DNA of 11,161 bases from Sulfurovum sp. UBA1140 (GCA_002311915.1 DCAF01000018.1:1-11161), one strand, 5' to 3'; counted from the stretch's first letter, positions 5,571 to 11,161 are shown. Notes: generated by a model from the letters alone, not told the origin. Numbers and translations are program-made.

Positions 5571-6044
5571 CTACTCCTCTCCTCCGTCATAATAGAACTC
5601 ATCCAAGCCCTCTAAAAAGTTTTCTAACAACTCATCGGAACAGACTTTAAAGTTTTTATGTCCCTCTTTACGAAACAATGCACCAATTTGTCGTTTGGTT
5701 AAAATCACATCGACCAAAGCAAAAAGAATAACCAGTTCAGCCTCTTTAAGCTCTAAGGCTACACGAAGTTTTTTAAGTATTAAGTTATTGGTTAACTCCA
5801 CCACCTCATCTTCATTTTTAGGTTTTAAAGGGGTTCCTCGTTTTAAAAGAACCAATCCATCTAAAAAAAGTCCCAACTCTTCATAAGTTGCCTCTTTAAA
5901 ATCCTTATCTTGATGTCGCTTTAAGATGTTAACCAATCGCTCTTCATCCATTTGATGATTGACTAAAGCATACGCTTTAATTATCTGTTCGTTCTCTAAA
6001 GAGATTGCTGTTTTTATCTTAAATAATATATCATTTATTTTCAT
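5571..6044 (-). CDS. DUF1456 (YehS-like) protein
   Basis: The protein is 157 residues with two tandem copies of the DUF1456 repeat. Repeat 1 (about 1-68) begins MKINDILFKIKTAISLENEQ and ends EELGLFLDGLVLLKRG. Repeat 2 (about 84-155) begins NNLILKKLRVALELKEAELV and ends DELLENFLEGLDEFYYDG. This matches E. coli YehS in order and length; the family is cytoplasmic and has no proven function. The ATG at 6044 is chosen over the in-frame ATG at 6086 because the family starts with M-x-x-NDIL and GGGGC lies about 10 bases upstream. The longer start would read through the tail of the NlpC/P60 gene. The first 14 bases overlap that gene's 3' end, showing a once-tight operon. Confidence 0.85.
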   Translation of the reverse strand: MKINDILFKIKTAISLENEQIIKAYALVNHQMDEERLVNILKRHQDKDFKEATYEELGLFLDGLVLLKRGTPLKPKNEDEVVELTNNLILKKLRVALELKEAELVILFALVDVILTKRQIGALFRKEGHKNFKVCSDELLENFLEGLDEFYYDGGEE

Positions 6045-6320
6045 TAATATGTTTGCCCCATTTAAATTTATCTTTGTACCATCCATTCAAACTTGAAATA
6101 GTAACACTGTAGGCTTTTCCACTACTGGCATGAATAAACTGGTGGTTTCCAATATAGATACCCGAGTGGTTCACAGGATGGCTTGGACTAAGAATCCACC
6201 TCATTTATGGGGTGGAGTATCAAGACTAATGCTTAAATTGCTCTCTACCACACTTTTTTGTCGCTCTAAACAGCCTGTTCCCATAAACAGTAATATCAGT
6301 AGAAGCGTAAGCGTTTTCAT
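6031..6320 (-). pseudogene. Broken NlpC/P60-family lipoprotein gene, interrupted by an IS-end-like hairpin
   Basis: The 5' part starts with ATG at 6320 and encodes a lipoprotein signal peptide, MKTLTLLLILLFMGTGC, with lipobox cysteine C17, then about 15 residues. It stops at TGA 6201-6203 inside a hairpin. The 3' part (up to TGA at 6031-6033) is in another frame and encodes NHSGIYIGNHQFIHASSGKAY then SVTISSLNGWYKDKFKWG, the histidine-side half of an NlpC/P60 peptidoglycan hydrolase; the H in NHSGIYIG is the catalytic His position. The half with the catalytic Cys (DCSG region) is absent, so roughly 70-100 residues are missing. Removing 38 bases between two GACTAA copies (6186-6191, 6224-6229) would restore one frame of 83 codons, still without the Cys. 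The gene begins 8 bases after the 150-residue gene and overlaps DUF1456, so it was an operon member. Confidence 0.8.
6192..6223 (+). mobile_element. IS200/IS605-like right-end hairpin inside the NlpC/P60 gene
   Basis: GAAT (6192-6195) opens a 9-bp stem TCCACCTCA/TGGGGTGGA (6195-6203 with 6208-6216) with loop TTTA, followed by GTA and TCAA (6220-6223). As I recall, IS608 right ends have guide GAAT 5' of the hairpin and cleavage tetranucleotide TCAA 3' of it; both are present here. GACTAA flanks it on both sides, although IS200/IS605 elements do not normally duplicate their target. Confidence 0.55.
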
Positions 6321-6328
6321 CAGATAAC

Positions 6329-6781
6329 CTAGAAATATTCACTAAGAATATGAGGGAAAGAACGAATGGTCTTCTCTGCTTTGGCTATCTTCTCTTCAAA
6401 CACAACTTTCGAGTGAGGGAACGTTGTTTGTAGCTCTTTGTAAATCTCAATTTTTTCCTGCATATGTGCTTCAAGTGCATCCAAAACTGCTTCCATACGC
6501 TCTTGGCTAACAGCAAACTTCATTAAAAGTTCAAACATCCGTTTTCGTGGGTGAATTGACATTGAATCCCCTGCCACGTCGGCAATATCTTTAATATCCC
6601 ACCGTGAAAGGTAAATTCCACTGGCATGAGGAGCCACTATCTGTGCATAGAGTGCTTCGGTATAGCTGGGATAATCTTTCATGTCAATCTCTTCATCGCT
6701 TTCACATGAACCATCAGTACAGAACTCACCACTCTCTTTCATCGCCTCAAATTCAGCTCGTAACTCTTCTATATCTCTCAT
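6329..6781 (-). CDS. Uncharacterised 150-residue cytoplasmic protein of the torD/ferredoxin gene train
   Basis: I do not recognise the family. The N-terminus is acidic and contains a Cys pair, C-TDGS-C, near residues 21-26. The middle reads YPSYTEALYAQIVAPHAS then RWDIKDIADVAGDSMSIHPR. The C-terminal half (about 80-150) is predicted to be long amphipathic helices (MFELLMKFAVSQERMEAVLD, KVVFEEKIAKAEKTIRSF). There is no signal peptide or membrane segment. GAGGGAGAG lies 4 bases before the ATG, a strong ribosome binding site. Same strand and order as the TorD-like/ferredoxin/AroE-like genes upstream, but now separated from them by a 286-bp spacer with two IS-like hairpins. The broken lipoprotein gene follows 8 bases downstream. 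An accessory role in the same redox system is inference. Confidence 0.75.
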   Translation of the reverse strand: MRDIEELRAEFEAMKESGEFCTDGSCESDEEIDMKDYPSYTEALYAQIVAPHASGIYLSRWDIKDIADVAGDSMSIHPRKRMFELLMKFAVSQERMEAVLDALEAHMQEKIEIYKELQTTFPHSKVVFEEKIAKAEKTIRSFPHILSEYF

Positions 6782-6813
6782 TGTCTCTCCCTCTTATCTT
6801 TAGTATCGCGAAA

Positions 6814-6837
6814 ATCCACCCTCTGAAGGGGGTGGAT
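6814..6837 (+). repeat. IS-end-like hairpin without TCAA
   Basis: ATCCACCCTC (6814-6823) pairs with GGGGGTGGAT (6828-6837) around the loop TGAA, a 10-bp stem with one G-T pair. The base of the stem matches the other hairpins (TCCACC/GGTGGA), but the loop is TGAA and not TTTA and the 3' flank is ATAAG. It may be a left-end hairpin or a diverged copy. Confidence 0.5.
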
Positions 6838-7038
6838 ATAAGCATAATTTTATTGAACTATTCAGTTACTTGAACAATTAAGCTCTAAAAAACACATCTT
6901 TGGTTAATATATCATATCGAACAATTATCTATCTGTGAAAACCAAACAGTTACTTTTTGCTTGATAATTCAGTCTAGGCAGGGCATGTCCGACTTTAAAC
7001 GCTCCCTAAATATCTGAATATTAATTCAGAGTTCGGAA

Positions 7039-7071
7039 GAATCCACCTTCTTTAGGAGGTGGAGTTGTCAA
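7039..7071 (+). mobile_element. IS200/IS605-like right-end hairpin abutting the AroE-like gene
   Basis: GAAT (7039-7042), stem TCCACCTTC/GGAGGTGGA (7042-7050 with 7055-7063), loop TTTA, then GTTG and TCAA (7068-7071). Read on the minus strand, the TCAA end is TTGA, and its TGA is exactly the stop codon of the AroE-like gene, so that gene's C-terminus was probably set by this element. Confidence 0.55.
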
Positions 7072-7532
7072 ATTATCATTGGAATTAGATCCATGTCTAT
7101 CTTGGCATCATACCATCGGTTGGCAAGTAACATCATTCTAATGGCTAAAATCATTCGTTCATCAAAAAAATCAGGGTTATCAACAAGGTCATCAATATCT
7201 ACATCAAGGTTGTATCCCGTGATTTTTCCATCAACCACTTCTACAAACCCAACCAAGCCCCGTACTTTGGCTCTTTCGTTAAGTTCATCACAATATTTCA
7301 TCGCCTCGGCTTGAAACTCAGGTTCAATCATCATTCTGGTGACTTTAGAGTTGGTCAAACTCTCCATCGTAAAGGGAAAGTGTTCATCTTTAATATTCAA
7401 AGCAATCGCCGTGGCATTAAGCCCATTGGCTTTAAGTATTTTATTGAAATACCTGCGTCGGTCGCCTGTTTGTGCATTGTACCCAATAATGGTACAGAGT
7501 TGGGTATCGGGTTTTATCTCTTCTGGTTTCAT
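7068..7532 (-). CDS. AroE (shikimate dehydrogenase) N-domain-like protein lacking the NADP domain
   Basis: This 154-residue protein resembles the substrate-binding domain of shikimate dehydrogenase. TQLCTIIGYNAQTGDRRRYF aligns with AroE's T-L-x-G-x-IG-x-P-x-x-HSxSP start, followed by NKILKANGLNATAIALNI, and VEVVDGKITGYNLD matches the AroE block VNT..DGKL.GYNTD. The shikimate-binding Ser-x-Ser is replaced (QTGDRR), the NVT-P-K catalytic lysine block is not recognisable, and the whole NADP-binding domain is missing (AroE is about 265 residues). Classical dehydrogenase activity is therefore unlikely. AAGGAG precedes the ATG. It starts 15 bases after the polyferredoxin stop, so the two are co-transcribed. 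The stop codon lies in the end of an IS-like hairpin, so the last residues may not be original. Confidence 0.6.
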   Translation of the reverse strand: MKPEEIKPDTQLCTIIGYNAQTGDRRRYFNKILKANGLNATAIALNIKDEHFPFTMESLTNSKVTRMMIEPEFQAEAMKYCDELNERAKVRGLVGFVEVVDGKITGYNLDVDIDDLVDNPDFFDERMILAIRMMLLANRWYDAKIDMDLIPMII

Positions 7533-7547
7533 AATTGCATGCTCCTT

Positions 7548-8651
7548 TTACTCAAGTTTCATTCTTCTGGCGTTGGCATGAAGCTCCATCGCCTCCTCCT
7601 CTTCGCTCTTACATCGCAGACACTCTTTTAATCCACCTGTATAGGTAAAGTAGTTTCCACACTCGTTACAACGTTTAATATCAAAGGTGGCTAAAGTTCT
7701 TTGTGTTGGTTCAAAAAACTCTTTTATCTCGAACCCCTGTTGCAGTTGAATCGCATTGGGTTCACACACATCATGACAGAGATGACACTTTAAGCACATC
7801 ATCGCATCAAAATTAATAACCGAGAACTTGCCATTAGAACTCAACGCACCTGTAGGGCAGATACGATAACATATTTGGCAATTGGTACAACTCTCATCAA
7901 TAAATTTCTGAGAAGTAAAAGATATATCTTTACTCGCTAAAACATCATAACTTAGTGGTTTAGGAACCCTTTTAAGTACCGAATAGAGCAATTTTCGTTT
8001 ATCTGGTATCTTTTTATCTCGTATTCCTGCAATAACAGCCGTGTCAATTCCAAACGATTTCAACTCATCAGCTACCACTGCTTCATCAAATGCCTGTTTA
8101 CTTTTAATAGCCCCTTTTAAAGAGAGAAAAGAGCGTCTATCAGTAACCTTTTGCTCCTCTTCTTTTTTTAGAGATGTGGCTACTACCGATTTGATTAAAA
8201 TCTTTTTATCTGAAAAGCTCGAAAGAATAAAGTTTGCCTCTTCGATATTGGCGATAATTTGCTCTTTTAATAGAGTGCTTTCACCCCCACAGTGACACCC
8301 CTTGGCATCCATAATAACAGGTGTTTCACTGGCAACTGCCAACGAAATAAGATGCTCTACACTTAAGACAGAAAGACAACAGTACAAATCTTGTTGACAT
8401 ACCAATTCGTTGTTCTCTTCTTCTAAAAATTTAAAGAAAAATTCTATCGGCGAGAAGCCCGAAAGTGAAAAGGATTCGGTAGGGCAAATTCCTACACATC
8501 CCCCACAGTTGATACATGCCGAAGGGGTAAAAGCAGGAGTGTTGTCTAGCATCTCTATGGTTGATACAGGGCAAATATCAACACATTTGGTACACTCCGA
8601 AAATTTACTGGTGGCTCTTATACATGAGCTGACATCAAATTCTAAATGCAT
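7548..8651 (-). CDS. Polyferredoxin with four 4Fe-4S motifs and a C-terminal Cys4 zinc-ribbon-like end
   Basis: The 367-residue cytoplasmic protein has an N-terminal 4Fe-4S pair: C10 with C20-x2-C23-x3-C27-P, then C46-x2-C49-x2-C52-x3-C56-P. A middle domain (about 80-250) carries extra cysteines C85, C91, C92 and GCHCGG (C119, C121). A second ferredoxin pair has C255-x2-C258-x2-C261-x3-C265-P and C286-x2-C289-x2-C292-x3-C296-E-P. The end has C328-x2-C331 and C344-x2-C347, like a zinc ribbon. There is no signal peptide or membrane helix. It starts 5 bases after the TorD-like gene, which suggests electron transfer or assembly for a molybdoenzyme such as a formate dehydrogenase (inference). Odd: DRRSFL at 171-176 looks like a twin-arginine core but is internal, with no hydrophobic helix after it. 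Confidence 0.85.
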   Translation of the reverse strand: MHLEFDVSSCIRATSKFSECTKCVDICPVSTIEMLDNTPAFTPSACINCGGCVGICPTESFSLSGFSPIEFFFKFLEEENNELVCQQDLYCCLSVLSVEHLISLAVASETPVIMDAKGCHCGGESTLLKEQIIANIEEANFILSSFSDKKILIKSVVATSLKKEEEQKVTDRRSFLSLKGAIKSKQAFDEAVVADELKSFGIDTAVIAGIRDKKIPDKRKLLYSVLKRVPKPLSYDVLASKDISFTSQKFIDESCTNCQICYRICPTGALSSNGKFSVINFDAMMCLKCHLCHDVCEPNAIQLQQGFEIKEFFEPTQRTLATFDIKRCNECGNYFTYTGGLKECLRCKSEEEEAMELHANARRMKLE

Positions 8652-8656
8652 AACCG

Positions 8657-9295
8657 TTACTTGTTCGCCAACTGCTCGTTGATGTACTCAAAATCACTCA
8701 ACATAAACTCCAATGCCAACTCTGCACCATCATGATAGAGTGGTGTTCGTGACTCTCGTTTCATATTAATAAGGTACATCGGTGACCAATTAAGCAAGTG
8801 GTCTTGAAGAAACCCTTTTTGCACTTGAAGCAACTCGATTATTCCCTCTTCATCTTCGGCATCATAAGCTTTACGCAACGCTCGACAGAGCATGTACATA
8901 AATTCTAACTCTACCCCAATATGATCAGGACTCACCACCCGTGCCTTGTCCAGTTCAACCCTAAAGTCTAAAGCGTTATAGAGTTCTAAAACAGGGTTAT
9001 CCCCCCCACTCTCTATCATCTGGTCATCTCGGGTATAGAAACTCTCGTAGGGTACAAGGTGCAGTAGAAAAAGGTTGGTGTAATCAACATCTAAATATCG
9101 CTCTTTAATGATGTTGGCACTAAACTCTTTTCTTTTATCCCATTTTTTATAGTTAGGAAAAAGGCTTAAGAGTGCTTCGTTTGACTCTATCGACTCTAAG
9201 AAATCTTTATCTACTTCACCAATCATTAATCTTGAAATAATGGCGTAAAGTGTGATACGGTTTCCCAATTCTTCTTTTGTTAAAGTGATACTCAT
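8657..9295 (-). CDS. TorD/DmsD-family molybdoenzyme chaperone
   Basis: This 212-residue all-helical cytoplasmic chaperone has family landmarks PYESFYTRDDQMIESG (82-97), then PDHIGVELEFMYMLC (123-137) and FLQDHLLNWSP near residues 167-177. TorD-like proteins bind the twin-arginine signal or apo-form of a specific molybdenum/tungsten oxidoreductase and help insert the cofactor. The client is not in the window. The ATG at 9295 is chosen over the one at 9307 because GAGG lies at a 7-base spacing before it and the family starts just before the first helix. First gene of the minus-strand train, with an extended -10 upstream. The subgroup (TorD, DmsD, NapD-unrelated, or the formate-dehydrogenase type of Campylobacterota) cannot be fixed from sequence alone. 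Confidence 0.85.
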   Translation of the reverse strand: MSITLTKEELGNRITLYAIISRLMIGEVDKDFLESIESNEALLSLFPNYKKWDKRKEFSANIIKERYLDVDYTNLFLLHLVPYESFYTRDDQMIESGGDNPVLELYNALDFRVELDKARVVSPDHIGVELEFMYMLCRALRKAYDAEDEEGIIELLQVQKGFLQDHLLNWSPMYLINMKRESRTPLYHDGAELALEFMLSDFEYINEQLANK

Positions 9296-9317
9296 ATAGA
9301 ACCTCATGTTATTAAAT

Positions 9318-9333
9318 TAGTGAGATTCTAGCA
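9318..9333 (-). promoter_or_regulatory. Extended -10 promoter of the torD/ferredoxin train
   Basis: On the minus strand TGCTAGAAT (9325-9333) is a good extended -10. The expected start near 9318 leaves a leader of about 23 bases with GAGG before the ATG at 9295. No -35 is evident. Confidence 0.45.
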
Positions 9334-9408
9334 TAAAAGAGGGTAGAGATTGCCTAATTTGAGTTAAAGCCAAAAACTATTCTGTTTAGCGTTACCTAAG
9401 TTTAGCGT

Positions 9409-9443
9409 AAAGCCCCTGCCTTTAGGTATGGGGAGTATGTCAA
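9409..9443 (+). mobile_element. IS200/IS605-like end hairpin with bulged T between mqo and torD
   Basis: AAAG (9409-9412) precedes a stem CCCCTGCC/GGTATGGGG (9413-9420 with 9425-9433), loop TTTA, with one unpaired T at 9429, then AGTATG and TCAA (9440-9443). An unpaired T in the stem is a known recognition feature of IS200/IS605 hairpins, and AAAG is, as I recall, the left-end guide of IS608. Just upstream, GTTTAGCGT occurs twice (9384-9392 and 9400-9408) with TTAC (9392-9395) between. On the minus strand the same hairpin lies 17 bases past the mqo stop and may help end that transcript. Confidence 0.5.
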
Positions 9444-9459
9444 GCTAGAGCAATATTTA

Positions 9460-10830
9460 TTAAACCACCTCTTTCATTCTATCTAGTGGTGAGGCAATGC
9501 CTTCATCAAGTATCTGTATCTCTTTTTGATGTTTGGCTTCATGAAATCTTAGCCCTAATGCAGTACAAATATCTTTGGCATCGTCTCTGGCAATCGAGAG
9601 TGAATTGGTGGCTCCTGGGCTTGGAGTCATGTTAAAAATTAGTGAACTTTTAGAAATTTTCACTTCACCCAACATCAGTTGATGCTTCTGCTTATCAATA
9701 ATTTGTGGTCGCATCCCCCCATATCCTTGAGCAAAAGTTAAATCTTGAACTTTTAAAGAGGGGATAATTTTTTTAGCATCACGAATAAAGACCTCTTTAC
9801 CTACCAATGGAATCTCTTCGAGTACATTTTTTAAAATATATCGTCTAATCGTGGGGTCTTTAAAAAGACTCATGTAGACTTTGGTCACATCACTATCAAT
9901 ATTTAATGCCGAAATCAAATCTTTTAGATGCAGAGCATGATAACGCTCAAGCTTTGGCAAAGCAAAAGCAGTGGGACCAAATCGTGTGTTCCACTCTTGG
10001 GTACAATCAGGATCTGCATGAATCGCAGCAAACGGAAGTTTAGGGTTTTGCATGGTGTAGACTTTACTCTCTAAAAGCTTCTCTTTGGTAAAAAAGAAAC
10101 TCCCCCCAATGGGCAAAATAGCATACTCTTTTCCATACCCCATTGACTGTGCAAATAGCAGTGAGTAAGCTCCTGCATTCACCACCACACTCTTTGCCTG
10201 AAACTCTGTGGTATCGGTGGTAATGGTGTAGTATCCATCACTATTTTTTTCAATCTTGGTCACCTCTTCATTGTAACGCATCTGTACATTTTTATTGGTA
10301 TCCAATGCCTGTTGAACAAAACTTTCACTCAATTTTTTATAATCTACGGTAGTAATCTGACCTTTCGTACCCATTGCCATAATCGGTTCGGTTCGCCCCT
10401 CTGTCAGCTTAGGCTCCATCTTGGCTAATGTTACTTCATCCCAAAGTTCTAAATAGGGGTAAAGCATTTTAAACTCGTTATAACGCTCTTTAAGTGCCTG
10501 AATTTCCTCTTCTCCAACGGCAAGTAACATCTTATCTTTTCTAAATCCAATCTTATCTACCTCATTAAAATTTTGAATATAATTGGCAATCATAGAAGAG
10601 GCTTTTTTAACATGAACGGCTTTTTCATAGCTATAATTACTCTCAATATCCCCCACATGCAAGGTTTGTGAATTTGCTTTTGGGTTAGAGTTAAGTTGAC
10701 TCACCTCGTCATACTTCTCAAAAAGTATAAGATTCTCAACATCGGCATAACGAGCCAACGTAAAAAGAAGTGCAGTCCCTGCAACCCCACCACCTACAAT
10801 AGCTGTATCAAAAAGTTTATTAATAATCAT
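9460..10830 (-). CDS. mqo: Malate:quinone oxidoreductase
   Basis: Mqo oxidises malate to oxaloacetate and passes electrons directly to the quinone pool as a membrane-associated FAD enzyme. The 456-residue protein begins with an FAD dinucleotide-binding site DTAIVGGGVAGTALLFTLAR (GGGVAG at 13-18). It continues with SNPKANSQTLHVGDIESNY, the variant used by Campylobacterota/Helicobacter Mqo, the block RFGPTAFALPKLERYH, and a C-terminal GGMRPQIIDKQKHQLMLGE and FNMTPSPGATNSLSIARDDA that closes the FAD/substrate site. Length is typical and there are no frame breaks. AGGAATAAAG before the ATG is a good ribosome binding site. It is transcribed alone. With mqnP in the window it fits a menaquinone-based respiratory chain. 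Confidence 0.93.
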   Translation of the reverse strand: MIINKLFDTAIVGGGVAGTALLFTLARYADVENLILFEKYDEVSQLNSNPKANSQTLHVGDIESNYSYEKAVHVKKASSMIANYIQNFNEVDKIGFRKDKMLLAVGEEEIQALKERYNEFKMLYPYLELWDEVTLAKMEPKLTEGRTEPIMAMGTKGQITTVDYKKLSESFVQQALDTNKNVQMRYNEEVTKIEKNSDGYYTITTDTTEFQAKSVVVNAGAYSLLFAQSMGYGKEYAILPIGGSFFFTKEKLLESKVYTMQNPKLPFAAIHADPDCTQEWNTRFGPTAFALPKLERYHALHLKDLISALNIDSDVTKVYMSLFKDPTIRRYILKNVLEEIPLVGKEVFIRDAKKIIPSLKVQDLTFAQGYGGMRPQIIDKQKHQLMLGEVKISKSSLIFNMTPSPGATNSLSIARDDAKDICTALGLRFHEAKHQKEIQILDEGIASPLDRMKEVV

Positions 10831-10835
10831 CTTTA

Positions 10836-10875
10836 TTCCTAATTTAATTATATATTTTTAGTTTATTTTAAAAAT
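10836..10875 (-). promoter_or_regulatory. Possible mqo promoter and ribosome binding site
   Basis: On the minus strand TATAAT (10847-10852) matches a -10 and lies about 16 bases before the mqo ATG. AGGA near 10836-10839 is the ribosome binding site. The candidate -35 region (10870-10875) is only an A/T tract. A second TATTAT lies further upstream at about 10907. The start point is uncertain. Confidence 0.35.
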
Positions 10876-11027
10876 TTTATTGAATGGAAATGATACAGAT
10901 ATTCCTATAATAGATGGCTTATGAATGAGTCTGTAAAAAAGAGTTTAAGAGAGTTAAGCTTTAAAATAAGTAGAAATTTTCCCAAGCCCAAAAAGCTTTA
11001 GGAAAAAGATACAAAGGCAGGAAGAGA

Positions 11028-11159
11028 CTAAATCTCCTCAGCCACCTGAACTATAGAAGAGAGATAACATCTCCGATTCCTTCCTCCTATTCCATGGTTC
11101 TTAGTTCTCTCTTTTTCATACTTCTTGTACTCTTCTACCATTACTTGGTATGCTTCTCT
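11028..11159 (-). CDS. C-terminal fragment of an unrecognised Lys/Glu-rich protein (runs off right edge)
   Basis: A minus-strand frame enters from the right edge and stops at TAG 11028-11030, with 43 visible codons. It begins REAYQVMVEEYKKYEKERTK, a charged helix, then HGIGGRNRRCYLSS and ends IVQVAEEI. The codon choice (AAG/GAA/GAG mix) and the charged helix look like a real protein, perhaps a transposase or nucleic-acid-binding tail, but no family is recognised. The 10861-11027 stretch between it and mqo holds no convincing gene. On the opposite strand an open but hydrophobic frame covers the same bases and is probably its shadow. Confidence 0.35.
   Translation of the reverse strand, partial: REAYQVMVEEYKKYEKERTKNHGIGGRNRRCYLSSIVQVAEEI
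11061..11080 (-). repeat. Possible third GGAATCGG-hairpin motif
   Basis: On the minus strand GGAATCGGAGA (11070-11080) is identical to the first 11 bases of the copy at 105-115, and a GAGAT-GTT-ATCTC hairpin (11061-11073) sits at the matching place. The rest is not clearly alignable, and the motif lies inside the partial edge frame, so this may be chance. Confidence 0.25.
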
Positions 11160-11161
11160 TT

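Larger units (their letters stand above)
6800..7071 (+). mobile_element. Candidate non-autonomous IS200/IS605-derived element (about 270 bp) splitting an operon
   Basis: A hairpin near each end, in the same orientation (6814-6837 and 7042-7063), encloses about 200 bases with no convincing gene. The right end has GAAT, a TTTA-loop stem and TCAA, the arrangement of IS200/IS605 right ends. The left hairpin has a similar stem (ATCCACC/GGTGGAT) but lacks TCAA. The unit fills the gap between two genes that otherwise look co-transcribed. The left boundary is uncertain. It could also be two independent solitary ends. Confidence 0.35.

Noticed and set aside
5695..5886. 63-residue plus-strand frame
   Set aside because: Antisense shadow of the DUF1456 gene; Ser/Lys-rich with no ribosome binding site.
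6130..6327. 65-residue plus-strand frame opposite the NlpC/P60 gene
   Set aside because: It is antisense to recognisable lipoprotein and NlpC/P60 coding sequence and crosses the hairpin.
6604..6873. 89-residue plus-strand frame
   Set aside because: Mostly antisense to the 150-residue gene, which has a strong ribosome binding site; its tail runs through the IS-like hairpin.
180..6873. 11-mer CAGTTACTTGA shared by 180-190 and 6863-6873
   Set aside because: The match does not extend in either direction and an 11-mer shared within AT-rich DNA is expected by chance.
7093..8682. Plus-strand frames at 7093-7314, 7311-7631, 7339-7581, 8041-8295 and 8410-8682
   Set aside because: All are antisense shadows of the AroE-like and ferredoxin genes, with Ser/Leu-rich products typical of reversed Glu/Lys codons.
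10921..11001. 26-codon plus-strand frame beginning MNESVKKSLRELSF
   Set aside because: No ribosome binding site, low complexity, ends quickly; nothing supports translation.
1..11161. CRISPR array or prophage
   Set aside because: No regularly spaced identical repeats, and no phage structural or integrase gene; the repeats present are hairpin elements at irregular distances.

Overview
The window looks like a Campylobacterota (epsilonproteobacterial) chromosome, probably a Sulfurovum/Sulfurimonas/Arcobacter-type relative. The evidence is AT-rich DNA with Lys/Ile/Asn-rich proteins, a UbiA-type prenyltransferase of the futalosine menaquinone pathway (MqnP), a malate:quinone oxidoreductase, an Aer/CetB-like single-PAS redox sensor, and a TorD-type chaperone next to a polyferredoxin. 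The exact genus cannot be read from the sequence.

Layout. 1-97: the tail of a membrane protein. 98-460: no gene, but a structured repeat, two inverted repeats and a promoter. 461-667: a small single-span membrane protein. 697-773: tRNA-Arg(GCG) on the minus strand with its own promoter. 2586-854 (minus): a tight operon pssA - mqnP - coiled-coil membrane protein, closed by a terminator. 2641-3537: miaA, divergent from pssA. 3704-3585 (minus): a 39-residue membrane protein with a good ribosome binding site. 3868-4464: PAS sensor. 4542-5468: exported beta-rich, probably outer-membrane protein. 9295-5571 (minus): a gene train of torD-like chaperone, polyferredoxin, AroE-domain remnant protein, unknown 150-residue protein, broken NlpC/P60 lipoprotein gene and a DUF1456 protein. 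10830-9460 (minus): mqo. The right edge holds the tail of an unrecognised Lys/Glu-rich protein.

How the genes relate. pssA (phosphatidylserine synthesis) and mqnP (menaquinone prenylation) both supply the inner membrane. mqo feeds electrons into the menaquinone pool. The TorD-like chaperone plus a protein with four ferredoxin-type clusters points to assembly of, or electron transfer with, a molybdenum or tungsten enzyme that is not in the window. The AroE-like and 150-residue proteins may be accessory to that pair.

The main hidden layer is a set of small hairpin elements in the spacers. Four hairpins (6195-6216, 6814-6837, 7042-7063, 9413-9433) resemble IS200/IS605-family ends. Two have GAAT immediately 5' of the stem, three end in TCAA, three have a TTTA loop, and the stems show compensatory changes. 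One sits inside the broken NlpC/P60 gene, one supplies the stop codon of the AroE-like gene, and one separates mqo from torD. No TnpA or TnpB gene is present. A second repeat, with GGAATCGG followed by a covarying hairpin and the block GGCT-NN-AGCCATCGGTTCCT, occurs at 102-158 and 5477-5550, directly after two gene ends.
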